DNA of 64,000 nt from Microbacteriaceae bacterium (lineage in GTDB: Bacteria > Actinomycetota > Actinomycetes > Actinomycetales > Microbacteriaceae). Below are positions 44,501 to 53,546 of this stretch, one piece after another. A program made the position numbers and the translations under genes. The notes beneath the pieces were generated by a model, which was given only the letters and a program-made list of their open reading frames with translations, did no database searches and had not been told where the DNA came from. The stretch lies in NCBI GenBank assembly GCA_025464995.1, contig JAODMO010000039.1, forward strand, positions 20,674 to 84,673, read 5' to 3'. Each line of letters begins with the position of its first letter. The first letter of the stretch is position 1.

Positions 44501-44574
44501 CGACCCTGACCGGACTTGAACCGGCGACCTCCGCCGTGACAGGGCGGCGCGCTAACCAACTGCGCTACAGGGCC
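44501..44574 (-). tRNA. tRNA-Asp (GTC)
   Basis: The anticodon loop CTGTCAC shows GTC between CCGCC and GGCGG; T-loop is GGTTCAAGTCC. The acceptor is GGCCCTG with CAGGGTC and discriminator G. CCA is not encoded (CAA follows). Confidence 0.95.
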
Positions 44575-44597
44575 ATGCTATTGAGTTGTCAGTTTTG

Positions 44598-44670
44598 TGA
44601 CCCCAACGGGATTCGAACCCGTGTTAACGCCGTGAAAGGGCGCCGTCCTAGGCCACTAAACGATGGGGCC
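44598..44670 (-). tRNA. tRNA-Glu (TTC)
   Basis: The anticodon loop CTTTCAC shows TTC between GCGCC and GGCGT; T-loop is GGTTCGAATCC. The acceptor is GGCCCCA with TGGGGTC and discriminator A. CCA is not encoded. It lies upstream of tRNA-Asp on the same strand and is probably cotranscribed with it. Confidence 0.95.
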
Positions 44671-44929
44671 ATGCGCAAACAAACCGTCATAGCTACCGAG
44701 AGAAAAGAATACGGGTCTGGGGCTGAAACACCAAACCGAGCGATTCGGCACACACCGGCGGGGGACGCCGGCCAGTGAACATATGGAGCGTAGGTTCAAC
44801 TGAACGTTGAGGCTTGCGGAGAAACCCCGTAGCCTCGGTCACTGGGGCGGAACGCGGCCGGTTGGTACTGTTGACGCAGTTGACAGTGTGACTGGCGTTA
44901 TATTCGCGCCGAACACGATTCGGGGAAAA

Positions 44930-46231
44930 ATGATCTTCTGGCCACGTCGAGCCAATACACACACGACCGTGACGCGCGGGCGCCGCCGCACGCGCCTCGT
45001 CGCGCTCGCTGTCGCACTGTCGTTCGTCTCTGCGGTGGCCATAGTGGAGTCGGACTCCCGAGCCGCCTTCGCCTTCGACTATCCGTCGTGGACCGACGTG
45101 CAGAACGCGCGCTCCAGCGAGCAGGCGACGATCAACCAGATCAACGAGATCAAGTCGCTCATCGAGGGGCTGCGCGTCGAAGTGGAGCGCACCCAGGCCG
45201 AGGTGATCGCCAAGGGCGAGGCCTACCAGGAGGCCGACCAAAGGTTCCAAGAGGCCGCGCTCAAGGCCCAGAAGCTCGATTCGCAGGCCGACGATGCCGA
45301 GGCCAGCGCGACGCAGTCGAAGCAGCAGGCCGGCGAGATCGTCGCCCAGCAGTACCGCTCGGGTAACGGCGACGTCTCCGCGAACCTCTTCGTGAACGCA
45401 TCCAAGGCCGACGACCTGCTCTACACCTACGGCATGGCCGACAAGTTCACCGAGCAGACCGCGGGAATCTACGAGAAGGCGCTTCTCGACATGAACACCG
45501 CTCGGGCGCTGACGAAGCAGGCCGAAAGGGCCCAGTCGCTGCTCGAGGAGCTCAAGGTCGCCGCCGAGGCGGCTCGCGACGCGGCCCAGGCCGCCGCGGA
45601 TGCCGCGGCCGCCGCTGTCGCGGCCCAGGAGGAGAACCAGGCGACGCTCAACGCGCAGCTCACGGTGCTCAGCGAGCGTCGCGCCGTCACGGAGGCCGAC
45701 TTCGTCGTCGGCGAGAACATCCGCATCGAGGCGGCCAGGGTCGAGGCGGCCCGCCAGGCGGAGCTGGCCCGCCAGGCAGCGGCCGCGGGCGCGGCGGCCG
45801 GAGCCGGCGTCGTCGGTCAGAGCGGCTGGGCAAAGCCGGCCTACGGCGGCATCACGAGCGGCTACGGCAACCGGCTGAACCCCTACAGCCACGTCTGGCG
45901 CCTCCACGCCGGAACCGACATCGGCGCGGCCTGCGGTCGACCGATCTACGCGGCCCACGCCGGCTCCGTCGTCTACTCGGGATGGAACGGCAGCTACGGC
46001 AACTTCATCCAGCTCTCCAACGGCGACAACATCTCGACCGCGTACGGCCACATTGTCAACGGCGGCCTGCTCGTCGGCAAGGGTGCGCGGGTCTCGAGCG
46101 GCCAACTCATCGCCTACGTCGGCACCACGGGCGGCTCGACCGGCTGCCACCTGCACTACGAGGTGCGCATCAACAACGTCGCGACCGACGCCGTGCCGTT
46201 CATGCGCAACCAGGGCGTCACCCTTGGCTGA
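44930..46231 (+). CDS. Secreted coiled-coil M23 peptidoglycan endopeptidase
   Basis: ATG 44930 follows GGGGAAAA; the earlier in-frame ATG at 44807 lacks a ribosome site. The 433-residue protein has a basic, hydrophobic export signal (RGRRRTRLVALAVALSFVSAV). A long coiled coil follows (about 50-270, YPSWTDVQNARSS to RRAVTEADF), as in EnvC/RipA-type regulators. The C-terminal M23 (LytM) domain has GYGNRLNPYSHVWRLHAGTDIG and GCHLHYEVRINN, giving the zinc-binding H-x3-D and H-x-H. It should cut peptide cross-links in the wall, probably in growth or division. The next gene is its paralogue in the coiled-coil half. Confidence 0.9.
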   Translation: MIFWPRRANTHTTVTRGRRRTRLVALAVALSFVSAVAIVESDSRAAFAFDYPSWTDVQNARSSEQATINQINEIKSLIEGLRVEVERTQAEVIAKGEAYQEADQRFQEAALKAQKLDSQADDAEASATQSKQQAGEIVAQQYRSGNGDVSANLFVNASKADDLLYTYGMADKFTEQTAGIYEKALLDMNTARALTKQAERAQSLLEELKVAAEAARDAAQAAADAAAAAVAAQEENQATLNAQLTVLSERRAVTEADFVVGENIRIEAARVEAARQAELARQAAAAGAAAGAGVVGQSGWAKPAYGGITSGYGNRLNPYSHVWRLHAGTDIGAACGRPIYAAHAGSVVYSGWNGSYGNFIQLSNGDNISTAYGHIVNGGLLVGKGARVSSGQLIAYVGTTGGSTGCHLHYEVRINNVATDAVPFMRNQGVTLG

Positions 46232-46260
46232 CACCGGCCGCTCGCAGATCGTTGCGCGCA

Positions 46261-47616
46261 GTGCCTCGTAGTCGCCGCCCGGCGAGGGCCGTCGTCGTCA
46301 TCGCTGCGACGTGTCTCGTCGTGGGTCTCGGAACGAGCTCGGCCGCATACGCGGATCCCGGTTTCCCCAGTTGGGATGAGGTGCAGGCGTCGCGCAGCTC
46401 CGTGGCGGCGACAGCAGCGCAGGTAGCGGAGATCCGGCACTTCCTCAGCGAGCTCGAGGCCGACGCGATGAGCCTCTCGGTCGACGCCCTGCAGAAGGGC
46501 GAGAAGTACAACGAGACACGCATCGCACTCGATGCAGCATCCACTCGCGCCGACACGCTGGCCGCCGAGGCGGATGCTGCGACCGTCGCGGCGCAGGAGT
46601 CGGCCGATCGCGCCGGACAGCTCGTCTCGCAGCTCGTGCGCACGAGCGGCACCAATCTCACCGTGCAGCTCGTCGTCGACGGCGGGCGGGCCGACGACCT
46701 CCTGTACAAGCTCGGCACGGTCAGCAAGCTCACCGAGCAGTCGGCTGTCGTTCTGCGCCAGGCCGAGGCAGACAGCAACACCGCCCGAGCGCTCACGAGT
46801 CAGGCCGCTGTCGCGCGCGACCGCACGGAGACGCTCGCCGACGATGCCGAGGAGGTGCTGGCGCAGGCCAACGCCGCCGCCGAGAAGGCGCAGGCGAAGA
46901 TCGCGAAGCAGGCGGCGTCAGCCGAGCGCCTGCAGGCCCAGCTCGTGGCCCTCACCGGTACGGCGGATGCCGCCGAGCAGGCCTATCGCGACGGCGTCGC
47001 ATGGGAGCACGCCCACGCCGCCAAGCCCGCCACTCCGGCCGCGGGCGCCCCGGTCGTGACCACCCCGCCCGGCACCACTCCCCCCGCGACGACGCCGCCG
47101 GGCGGCACCCCTCCGGTCGTGACACCGCCCGTCGCCTCCCCGCCGGTTGCCGCTCCGCCGGTCGTCGTCCCGCCCGTGGCCGTCCCGCCCGTGGTCACGC
47201 CGCCCGTCATCACCCCGCCGGTCGTGACAGCGCCGTCCGGCGGCGCGGTCGCCGCCGCGATCGCCTTCGCCAAGGCGCAGCTCGGCGAGCCCTACCTCCT
47301 AAACGGCGCCGGCCCGGACCGCTGGGACTGCTCCGGCCTCACCATGAAGAGCTACGCGGCGGCGGGCGTGAACATCGGAGCTCACCTCGTCAGCAGCCAG
47401 TACAACACCATGGCCAGGGCGGGCCGGCTGTTGCCCGTGGCCAACCGCCAAGCGGGTGATCTCCTGTTCTACGCGAATTCCGGGGGCTTCTACCACGTCG
47501 CCATGTACATCGGCGGCGGGCAGATGATCGAGGCGCCGAACGCGTCGGCGCCCGTGCGTATCGTCGCCGTGCGCAAGGGCGACCTCGTCGGGCAGGCCGG
47601 TCGGCCCACCGGCTGA
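46261..47616 (+). CDS. Secreted coiled-coil NlpC/P60 peptidoglycan hydrolase
   Basis: GTG 46261 is the probable start (451 residues; TTG 46252 is possible). A signal peptide (about 8-35) precedes FPSWDEVQASRSS and a coiled coil (35-240) clearly homologous to the upstream protein. A Pro/Val/Thr linker of TPPVVTPPV repeats follows (47041-47230), then an NlpC/P60 domain. The catalytic Cys is in WDCSGLTMKS and the His in GGFYHVAMYIG. It resembles RipA/RipB-type D-Glu-mDAP endopeptidases. It follows its M23 paralogue by 29 nt. Confidence 0.9.
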   Translation: MPRSRRPARAVVVIAATCLVVGLGTSSAAYADPGFPSWDEVQASRSSVAATAAQVAEIRHFLSELEADAMSLSVDALQKGEKYNETRIALDAASTRADTLAAEADAATVAAQESADRAGQLVSQLVRTSGTNLTVQLVVDGGRADDLLYKLGTVSKLTEQSAVVLRQAEADSNTARALTSQAAVARDRTETLADDAEEVLAQANAAAEKAQAKIAKQAASAERLQAQLVALTGTADAAEQAYRDGVAWEHAHAAKPATPAAGAPVVTTPPGTTPPATTPPGGTPPVVTPPVASPPVAAPPVVVPPVAVPPVVTPPVITPPVVTAPSGGAVAAAIAFAKAQLGEPYLLNGAGPDRWDCSGLTMKSYAAAGVNIGAHLVSSQYNTMARAGRLLPVANRQAGDLLFYANSGGFYHVAMYIGGGQMIEAPNASAPVRIVAVRKGDLVGQAGRPTG

Positions 47617-47627
47617 CCGAAGAAAAA

Positions 47628-47658
47628 GGGACCGGGCACCGCGACGGTGCCCGATCCC
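47628..47658. terminator. Bidirectional terminator between convergent genes
   Basis: GGGACCGGGCACC and GGTGCCCGATCCC pair with one mismatch around GCGAC. A T-run follows on the minus strand, so it mainly serves ppa. Confidence 0.75.
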
Positions 47659-47678
47659 TCATGAAGCGCTTCGGGGGC

Positions 47679-48170
47679 CTAGTGGCCCTCGGTCGCGAGC
47701 TTCGTCACGCCCGCCTTGACGATCTCCTCGGCCTCGGCCGCGTCGCCCCAGCCCTCGGTACGAACCCACTTTCCGGGCTCGAGGTCCTTGTAGTGCTCGA
47801 AGAAGTGCTCGATCTCCTTGCGGGTGTACTCCGGGATGTCGTTGATGTCCTGGATGTGCGCCCACCGCGGGTCGGTGGCCGGAACGGCGATGACCTTGGC
47901 GTCGGATCCACCATCATCCGTCATGTTGAAGACGGCGACGGGGCGCACGGACACGCCGACGCCGGGGAAGAGCGGGTAGTCGAGCAGCACGAGCACGTCG
48001 ACGGGGTCACCGTCGAGGCCGAGGGTGTTCTCGAAGAACCCGTAGTCGGTGGGGTAGACGAAACCGGTGAAGAGCACGCGGTCGAGGTAGACGCGGCCCG
48101 TCTTGTGGTCGACTTCGTATTTGTTGCGGCTTCCCTTGGGAATTTCGATGATCGCGTCGTAGGCGGCCAT
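47679..48170 (-). CDS. ppa: Inorganic pyrophosphatase
   Basis: ATG 48170 follows AAGGAG. The 163-residue protein is a family I soluble pyrophosphatase: [41 protein letters not shown] (D-x-D-P-x-D-V metal site) and [25 protein letters not shown]. It hydrolyses pyrophosphate and drives biosynthetic reactions. It is divergent from tilS, with only 46 nt between the starts. Confidence 0.96.
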   Translation of the reverse strand: MAAYDAIIEIPKGSRNKYEVDHKTGRVYLDRVLFTGFVYPTDYGFFENTLGLDGDPVDVLVLLDYPLFPGVGVSVRPVAVFNMTDDGGSDAKVIAVPATDPRWAHIQDINDIPEYTRKEIEHFFEHYKDLEPGKWVRTEGWGDAAEAEEIVKAGVTKLATEGH

Positions 48171-48204
48171 GGTTTCGCGCTCCTTGGTTCGGTGATTGCT
48201 GCAA

Positions 48205-48212
48205 TAACGTTA
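48205..48212. promoter_or_regulatory. Palindromic -10 element shared by ppa and tilS
   Basis: TAACGTTA reads TAACGT on both strands. Rightward it sits 6 nt before ATG 48217 of tilS, implying a leaderless mRNA. Leftward it would start transcription about 30 nt before ppa. Divergent promoters from symmetric -10 elements are known in bacteria. Confidence 0.5.
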
Positions 48213-48216
48213 CTGG

Positions 48217-49308
48217 ATGCAGCCAACGCGCCCGAGACTCACCCCGCCCATCGCCGACGTCCGGCGCGCGGTGCGGGCGTCGTTGGGCGGGTCGAGCAGC
48301 TCGCCCAGCCCGCGTGTCGAGACCGTGCCGACGCCCGACGGGGGTCTCGACACGGGCGCCAGAGCGCCCTACTCGACCAGGGAGAGCGACCGCGCACTCG
48401 TCCTCGTCGCCCTCAGCGGCGGCCCTGACTCCCTCGCGCTTGCGGCGGCCACCGCGTTCGAGGCGCCCCGGGCCGCGCTCCGCGCCGGCGCGGTCATCGT
48501 CGACCACAACCTGCAGCCGGGTTCGGCGGATGCCGCAGCCACCGCCGCGCGCCAGGCGCGCGCCCTCGGTCTCGACCCGGTGCTCGTCCGCACCGTCGTC
48601 GTCGACGGCTCCGGTGGCCCCGAGGCGGCCGCTCGCACCGCGCGTTACGCGGCGCTCGAGGCGGCCGCGGCGGAGTCGGGCGCGATCGCCGTGCTGTTGG
48701 GGCACACGCTCGACGACCAGGCCGAGACGGTGCTGCTCGGTCTCGCCCGGGGCAGCGGAGCGGTGAGCCTGAGTGGAATGCGCGCGCGCGCGGGCCTCTA
48801 CCGCCGCCCGATGCTCGGCATCCGCCGCGAGCAGACGGAGCGGTTCTGCGCCGACTCGGGGCTCGAACCGTGGACCGACCCGCAGAACAGCGACGAGGCC
48901 TACACCCGTGTCCGGGTGCGCGCCACGGTTCTCCCCGTGCTCGAACGCGAGCTGGGCCCGGGCATCGCGGAGGCACTCGCGCGCACCGCCGAACAGCTGC
49001 GCGAAGACTCCGACGCGCTCGACCACTTCGCCGAGGAGATGGCGGAGGAGCTCGCCGACATCGCCGAGGCGGGCATCTCGTTGCCGGTCTCCGCTCTCGA
49101 GGCGAACCCGGCCGCGTTGCGCCAGCGCCTGATCCGTCTCGCGGTCGCGAGTGAGTTCCACCTCACCCTGAGCCGTGCCCAGACCCTCGAGGTGGGGCGG
49201 CTCGTGACCGACTGGCACGGTCAGGGCCCACTCGACCTGCCGGGCATTAGGGTTGAACGTCGTGCTGGGCTGCTCGTCTTCAGCGCGAACCCGCACACCC
49301 GGTCGTAG
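48217..49308 (+). CDS. tilS: tRNA(Ile)-lysidine synthase TilS
   Basis: This 363-residue protein starts at ATG 48217. The PP-loop ATPase motif LVALSGGPDSLALA lies at about 63-76, followed by VDHNLQPGSADAAA and GHTLDDQAETVLLGLARGSG. It ligates lysine to C34 of tRNA-Ile(CAU) so that AUA is read as Ile. Residues about 25-57 (SSSSPSPRVETV to RAPYSTRES) are a low-complexity insert encoded by a REP-like inverted repeat and are absent from a normal TilS start. The tilS-hpt-ftsH order is the conserved actinobacterial one. Confidence 0.93.
   Translation: MQPTRPRLTPPIADVRRAVRASLGGSSSSPSPRVETVPTPDGGLDTGARAPYSTRESDRALVLVALSGGPDSLALAAATAFEAPRAALRAGAVIVDHNLQPGSADAAATAARQARALGLDPVLVRTVVVDGSGGPEAAARTARYAALEAAAAESGAIAVLLGHTLDDQAETVLLGLARGSGAVSLSGMRARAGLYRRPMLGIRREQTERFCADSGLEPWTDPQNSDEAYTRVRVRATVLPVLERELGPGIAEALARTAEQLREDSDALDHFAEEMAEELADIAEAGISLPVSALEANPAALRQRLIRLAVASEFHLTLSRAQTLEVGRLVTDWHGQGPLDLPGIRVERRAGLLVFSANPHTRS
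48314..48380 (+). repeat. REP-like inverted repeat inside tilS
   Basis: GTGTCGAGACC (48314-48324) and GGTCTCGACAC (48343-48353) form a perfect 11-bp stem. The segment 48343-48380 matches the reverse complement of 49903-49940 at 31 of 38 positions, including the identical run CGCCCTACTCG. It is translated in frame as part of TilS. Confidence 0.65.
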
Positions 49309-49340
49309 CCGCCGGGAGCGCTCTACAGGACGGAACCCCC

Positions 49341-49892
49341 ATGGAATTCAGTGACATCGAGAATGACATCGCGGAGGTCCTGTACACCGAAGACGAGATC
49401 CACGCGAAGATCGCCGAACTCTCCCGTCGCATCGAGGTCGACTACGCGGGCGAGAAGGTGCTGCTCGTCGGCGTGCTGCGTGGTGCCGTGATGGTCATGG
49501 CCGACCTCGCGAGAGAGCTCACCATCCCGATCGAGATGGATTGGATGGCGGTCTCGTCGTACGGCTCCGGCACCCAGTCGTCCGGTGTCGTCCGCATCCT
49601 CAAGGACCTCGACACCGACCTGCACGGTCGCCACGTGCTCATCGTCGAGGACATCATCGACTCGGGCCTCACCCTGTCGTGGCTCCGCGGAAACCTCGAG
49701 ACCCGGGGTGCCGCGACGGTGGAGATCTGCGCGCTGCTGCGCAAGCCCGATGCCGCGAAGGTCGTGGTCGACGTCAAGTACGAGGGCTTCCAGATTCCCA
49801 ACGCCTTCGTGGTCGGCTACGGCCTCGACTACGCCGAGCAGTACCGCAACCTGCGCGGCATCGCGGTGCTCGCGCCGCACGTCTACGCCTGA
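49341..49892 (+). CDS. hpt: Hypoxanthine phosphoribosyltransferase
   Basis: This 183-residue protein starts at ATG 49341, preceded by AGGACGG. The PRPP-binding motif is VLIVEDIIDSGLTLSWL (about 107-123), with LLVGVLRGAVMVMADL and the flexible-loop region SSYGSGTQSSG. It converts hypoxanthine or guanine plus PRPP to IMP or GMP (purine salvage). It is between tilS and ftsH as in most actinobacteria. Confidence 0.95.
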   Translation: MEFSDIENDIAEVLYTEDEIHAKIAELSRRIEVDYAGEKVLLVGVLRGAVMVMADLARELTIPIEMDWMAVSSYGSGTQSSGVVRILKDLDTDLHGRHVLIVEDIIDSGLTLSWLRGNLETRGAATVEICALLRKPDAAKVVVDVKYEGFQIPNAFVVGYGLDYAEQYRNLRGIAVLAPHVYA

Positions 49893-49902
49893 CGCACCAC
49901 TG

Positions 49903-49940
49903 CTGGCCGAGTAGGGCGCCCCGGCACCCGTATCGAAGCC
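49903..49940 (-). repeat. REP-like element in the hpt-ftsH gap
   Basis: The minus strand starts GGCTTCGATACGGGTGCC and ends CCTACTCGGCCAG. It matches the copy inside tilS at 31 of 38 positions. It starts 10 nt after the hpt stop. Confidence 0.65.
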
Positions 49941-50100
49941 TCGCGAGGAGTGCCGATGCGGTTGCGGACGGCCTATTCAACGGACGGAACATTCCATCTG
50001 CGCCCACGGCGAACATCCAGCGGCCGCCCAGCGCGAAGGCAGTACCCTGAAGCAACGTTTCTTCAGCAGGAAGGTGCTGGGCGTCTCTGCCCGGAACATC

Positions 50101-52104
50101 ATGGACTTCAAGCGCATTTTCCGTGGCCCGATCGTCTACATCGTGGTCGCCATCATCGCCGTCATCGTGGGCTCGAGCCTGCTGACCGGATCGGGCTTCA
50201 AAGAGGTTTCCGTCAAAGACGGCCTCGCACTGCTCGAGGGCAACACCGTCGAGTCGGCGAAGATCGTCGACGGCGAGCAGCGCGTCGACCTGACCCTCAC
50301 GAAGGCCGACGGCGACAAGGGCAAGCTCGTGCAGTTCTACTACGTCGCGCCGCGCGGCGCGGAGGTCGTCGAGGCCATCACGGCCGCCAACCCCAAGGAC
50401 TACACCGACGAGGTGCCGCAGACGAACTTCTTCGCGTCGCTGCTCAGCATCCTGCTGCCGTTCCTCATCATCGGCGTCATCTTCTACTTCCTCATCGGCC
50501 GCATGCAGGGCGGCGGCTCCAAGGTCATGCAGTTCGGCAAGTCGAAGGCCAAGCTCGTCGGCAAGGAGAGCCCCAAGGTCACCTTCGCGGATGTCGCGGG
50601 AGCGGATGAGGCGATCGAGGAACTCGAGGAGATCAAGGAGTTCCTCAAGGAGCCCGCGAAGTTCCTCGCCGTCGGCGCCCGCATCCCGAAGGGCGTGCTG
50701 CTCTACGGCCCTCCCGGAACCGGAAAGACGCTGCTCGCCCGTGCGACCGCCGGCGAAGCCGGGGTGCCGTTCTACTCGATCTCCGGCTCCGACTTCGTCG
50801 AGATGTTCGTCGGCGTGGGTGCGAGCCGCGTGCGCGACCTCTTCCAGCAGGCGAAAGACAACTCGCCCGCCATCATCTTCATCGACGAGATCGACGCGGT
50901 CGGTCGTCACCGCGGCGCCGGTGTGGGCGGCGGAAACGACGAGCGCGAGCAGACCCTTAACCAGCTTCTCGTCGAGATGGACGGCTTCGACGTGAAGTCG
51001 AACGTCATCCTGATCGCCGCGACGAACCGACCGGACGTGCTCGACCCGGCGCTCCTGCGCCCCGGCCGCTTCGACCGCCAGATCGGTGTCGACGCTCCCG
51101 ACCTTCAGGGTCGCAAGCAGATCCTCCAGGTGCACGGCAAGGGCAAGCCGCTCGCCAAGGGCGTCGACCTCGAGGTGCTCGCGCGCAAGACTCCCGGATT
51201 CACCGGAGCCGACCTGGCCAACGTGCTCAACGAGGCCGCGCTGCTCACCGCCCGCAGTAACGCGCAGCTCATCGACAACCGTGCGCTCGACGAGGCAGTC
51301 GACCGTGTCATGGCCGGCCCGCAGCGCCGCACCCGCCTGATGAACGACAAGGAGAAGCTCATCACGGCGTACCACGAGGGCGGCCACGCCCTCGCCGCCG
51401 CGTCGATGCGCAACACCGACCCCGTCACCAAGGTCACGATCCTTCCCCGTGGCCGTGCCCTCGGCTACACGATGGTGCTGCCGCTCGAAGACAAATACTC
51501 TGTGACGCGCAACGAGCTGCTCGACCAGCTCGCTTACGCCATGGGTGGTCGCGTCGCGGAGGAGATCGTCTTCCACGATCCGACCACCGGCGCCTCGAAC
51601 GACATCGAGAAGGCGACATCCATCGCCCGTCGCATGGTCACCGAGTACGGCATGAGCGCTCGCGTCGGATCGGTGAAGCTGGGCCTGACCGCCGGTGAGC
51701 CGTTCCTCGGCCGCGACATGGGGGCCAGCCGCGACTACTCCGACGAGGTGGCCAAGACGATCGACGCCGAGGTGCGACTGCTCATCGAGCAGGCCCACGA
51801 CGAGGCGTGGCAGGTGCTCAACACCAACCGCGACGTTCTCGACCGGCTCGCGACCGAGCTGCTCGAGAAGGAGACGCTCGACCACAACCAGCTGGCCGAG
51901 ATCTTCGAGGGGCTGGAGAAGCTGCCCGAGCGTCCGCAGTGGCTGTCGAGCACGAACCGCCCGCTCTCCGACCGTCCTCCCGTGAAGGTGCCCTCGAAGC
52001 TGCCGATCGACCCCGAGGTCGTCGACGGTGGAGTGGACTCCGAGCCGCCGGCGCCGAAGCGCACGCCGCGCCCGCGCAAGACCCCCGGCATCGCAACAGC
52101 CTGA
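50101..52104 (+). CDS. ftsH: ATP-dependent zinc metalloprotease FtsH
   Basis: ATG 50101 gives the usual [14 protein letters not shown] start (667 residues); GTG 50074 would add nine residues. Two membrane helices lie at about 9-27 and 115-135. The AAA domain has Walker [13 protein letters not shown], Walker [16 protein letters not shown] and the second region of homology [21 protein letters not shown]. The peptidase site is HEGGH. It degrades damaged or unassembled membrane proteins and short-lived regulators. The long tail is Pro/Lys/Arg-rich. Confidence 0.95.
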   Translation: MDFKRIFRGPIVYIVVAIIAVIVGSSLLTGSGFKEVSVKDGLALLEGNTVESAKIVDGEQRVDLTLTKADGDKGKLVQFYYVAPRGAEVVEAITAANPKDYTDEVPQTNFFASLLSILLPFLIIGVIFYFLIGRMQGGGSKVMQFGKSKAKLVGKESPKVTFADVAGADEAIEELEEIKEFLKEPAKFLAVGARIPKGVLLYGPPGTGKTLLARATAGEAGVPFYSISGSDFVEMFVGVGASRVRDLFQQAKDNSPAIIFIDEIDAVGRHRGAGVGGGNDEREQTLNQLLVEMDGFDVKSNVILIAATNRPDVLDPALLRPGRFDRQIGVDAPDLQGRKQILQVHGKGKPLAKGVDLEVLARKTPGFTGADLANVLNEAALLTARSNAQLIDNRALDEAVDRVMAGPQRRTRLMNDKEKLITAYHEGGHALAAASMRNTDPVTKVTILPRGRALGYTMVLPLEDKYSVTRNELLDQLAYAMGGRVAEEIVFHDPTTGASNDIEKATSIARRMVTEYGMSARVGSVKLGLTAGEPFLGRDMGASRDYSDEVAKTIDAEVRLLIEQAHDEAWQVLNTNRDVLDRLATELLEKETLDHNQLAEIFEGLEKLPERPQWLSSTNRPLSDRPPVKVPSKLPIDPEVVDGGVDSEPPAPKRTPRPRKTPGIATA

Positions 52105-52113
52105 TCGGCCGGC

Positions 52114-52704
52114 ATGTCAATCGACACCGGACGCATCGAGGCGGCGGTCGCAGAGATCCTCGCCGCCATCGGCGACGACGTGACGAGGCCGGGCATCGCG
52201 GCGACGCCGCAGCGCGTCGCCGCGGCCTACGCCGAGTTCTTCGCCGGGATCGGCGTCGACCCGCTCGACCACCTGACCGAGGCGGTGGACGTCGAGCCCG
52301 GCGAACTCGGCGAGATGGTCGTCGTGCGCGACATCCGCTTCCGCTCGATCTGTGAGCACCACCTGCTGCCGTTTCTCGGTACAGCGACCATCGCCTACGT
52401 TCCCCGGTCGCGCATCGTCGGACTCGGCAGCCTCGCCCGCGTCGTAGAGACGCTCGCCGCCCGGCCGCAGCTGCAGGAGCGCCTCGGCGAGGAGATCGCC
52501 GCGGCGATCGACACCGGGCTCTCCCCGCTCGGGGTGCTCGTCGTGCTCGACGCCGTTCACCAGTGCGTCACCACTCGCGGCCCGCGCCAGACGGCGAGTT
52601 CGACGGTGACGCTGGCCAGCCGGGGAACGCTGCGAGAGACTGGTGCTCGGGCGGAGATCATCGCGGTGATCGGTCATCGCGATGTTCGGAGGGGGAGTTC
52701 ATGA
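52114..52704 (+). CDS. folE: GTP cyclohydrolase I
   Basis: This 196-residue protein starts at ATG 52114, 9 nt after ftsH. Zinc ligands lie in FRSICEHHLLPFLG and VVLDAVHQCVTTRGPRQ, and substrate residues in YVPRSRIVGLGSLARVVE. It converts GTP to dihydroneopterin triphosphate, the first step of folate synthesis. It overlaps folP by 4 nt. Confidence 0.95.
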   Translation: MSIDTGRIEAAVAEILAAIGDDVTRPGIAATPQRVAAAYAEFFAGIGVDPLDHLTEAVDVEPGELGEMVVVRDIRFRSICEHHLLPFLGTATIAYVPRSRIVGLGSLARVVETLAARPQLQERLGEEIAAAIDTGLSPLGVLVVLDAVHQCVTTRGPRQTASSTVTLASRGTLRETGARAEIIAVIGHRDVRRGSS

Positions 52705-53546
52705 CCAGTGAGATGGTGCTCGTCCGTCGAGCGGCGCGTCCGCGGCCCCGGATTATGGGCATCCTCAACGTCACGCCCGACTCCTTCAGCGACGGGGGCC
52801 GGTGGAACTCCGTCGACGATGCCATCGCCCATGGTGCGGCCATGCACGAGCAGGGTGCCGACATCATCGACGTCGGCGGCGAATCCACCCGACCGGGTGC
52901 CGAGCGTGTTCCCGTCGAGGAGGAACAGCAGCGTGTGCTGCCCGTCGTTCGCGAGCTCAACGACCGCGGCATCCGGGTCAGCATCGACACCCTCAACGCG
53001 TCGACCGCGGCCGCCGCCGCCGAGGCGGGGGCCGGCATCGTCAACGACGTCTCCGGCGGTCTCGCCGACGAGGAGATGTTCCGCACTATCGCGAGCCTGG
53101 AGGTGGACTACATCGTCTCCCACTGGCGCGGGCACAGCGCGCACATGAACCAACTGGCGAGCTACAACGAGCTGGTCGGCGACGTGCGGACCGAGCTCCA
53201 GGCGCGGGTCGCCGAGCTGATCATCTGGGGCGTCGACGAACGCCGGCTCATCGTGGATCCGGGCCTCGGCTTCGCGAAGACCGGTGCCCACAACTGGACG
53301 CTGCTCGGCAACCTCGACCGCCTCCAGAGCCTCGGCTACCCGGTGCTCGTCGGTGCCTCCCGCAAGGGATTCCTCGCGGACCTGCTCGAACACGACGCGA
53401 ACCCGATCGACCGCGATCCCGCCACGGCCGTCATCAGTGCCCTCGCGGCGCAGGCCGGGGCGTGGGGAGTGCGCGTGCACGACGTCGCGTCGACCGCCGC
53501 CGCCCTCGCGGTATGGACCGCATGGGAAACGGGGGCGACGCAGTGA
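52701..53546 (+). CDS. folP: Dihydropteroate synthase
   Basis: ATG 52701 follows GGAGGGGGAG and overlaps folE by 4 nt. The 281-residue TIM barrel has MGILNVTPDSFSDGG, the pterin loop DVGGESTRPGA, NDVSGG and VGASRKGFLADLL. It joins p-aminobenzoate to the pterin and is the target of sulfonamides. Confidence 0.95.
   Translation: MTSEMVLVRRAARPRPRIMGILNVTPDSFSDGGRWNSVDDAIAHGAAMHEQGADIIDVGGESTRPGAERVPVEEEQQRVLPVVRELNDRGIRVSIDTLNASTAAAAAEAGAGIVNDVSGGLADEEMFRTIASLEVDYIVSHWRGHSAHMNQLASYNELVGDVRTELQARVAELIIWGVDERRLIVDPGLGFAKTGAHNWTLLGNLDRLQSLGYPVLVGASRKGFLADLLEHDANPIDRDPATAVISALAAQAGAWGVRVHDVASTAAALAVWTAWETGATQ

Noticed and set aside
44879-44904. TTGACA and TATATT upstream of the M23 peptidase as a promoter
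   Set aside because: The spacer is only 13 nt, too short for a normal promoter.
49774-51885. 703-codon open frame antisense to ftsH, and similar long antisense frames (for example 39890-41410, 8464-9615, 16621-17865)
   Set aside because: They mirror confident genes, have Arg/Asp/His-rich low-complexity translations with no motifs, and arise from high-GC codon bias.
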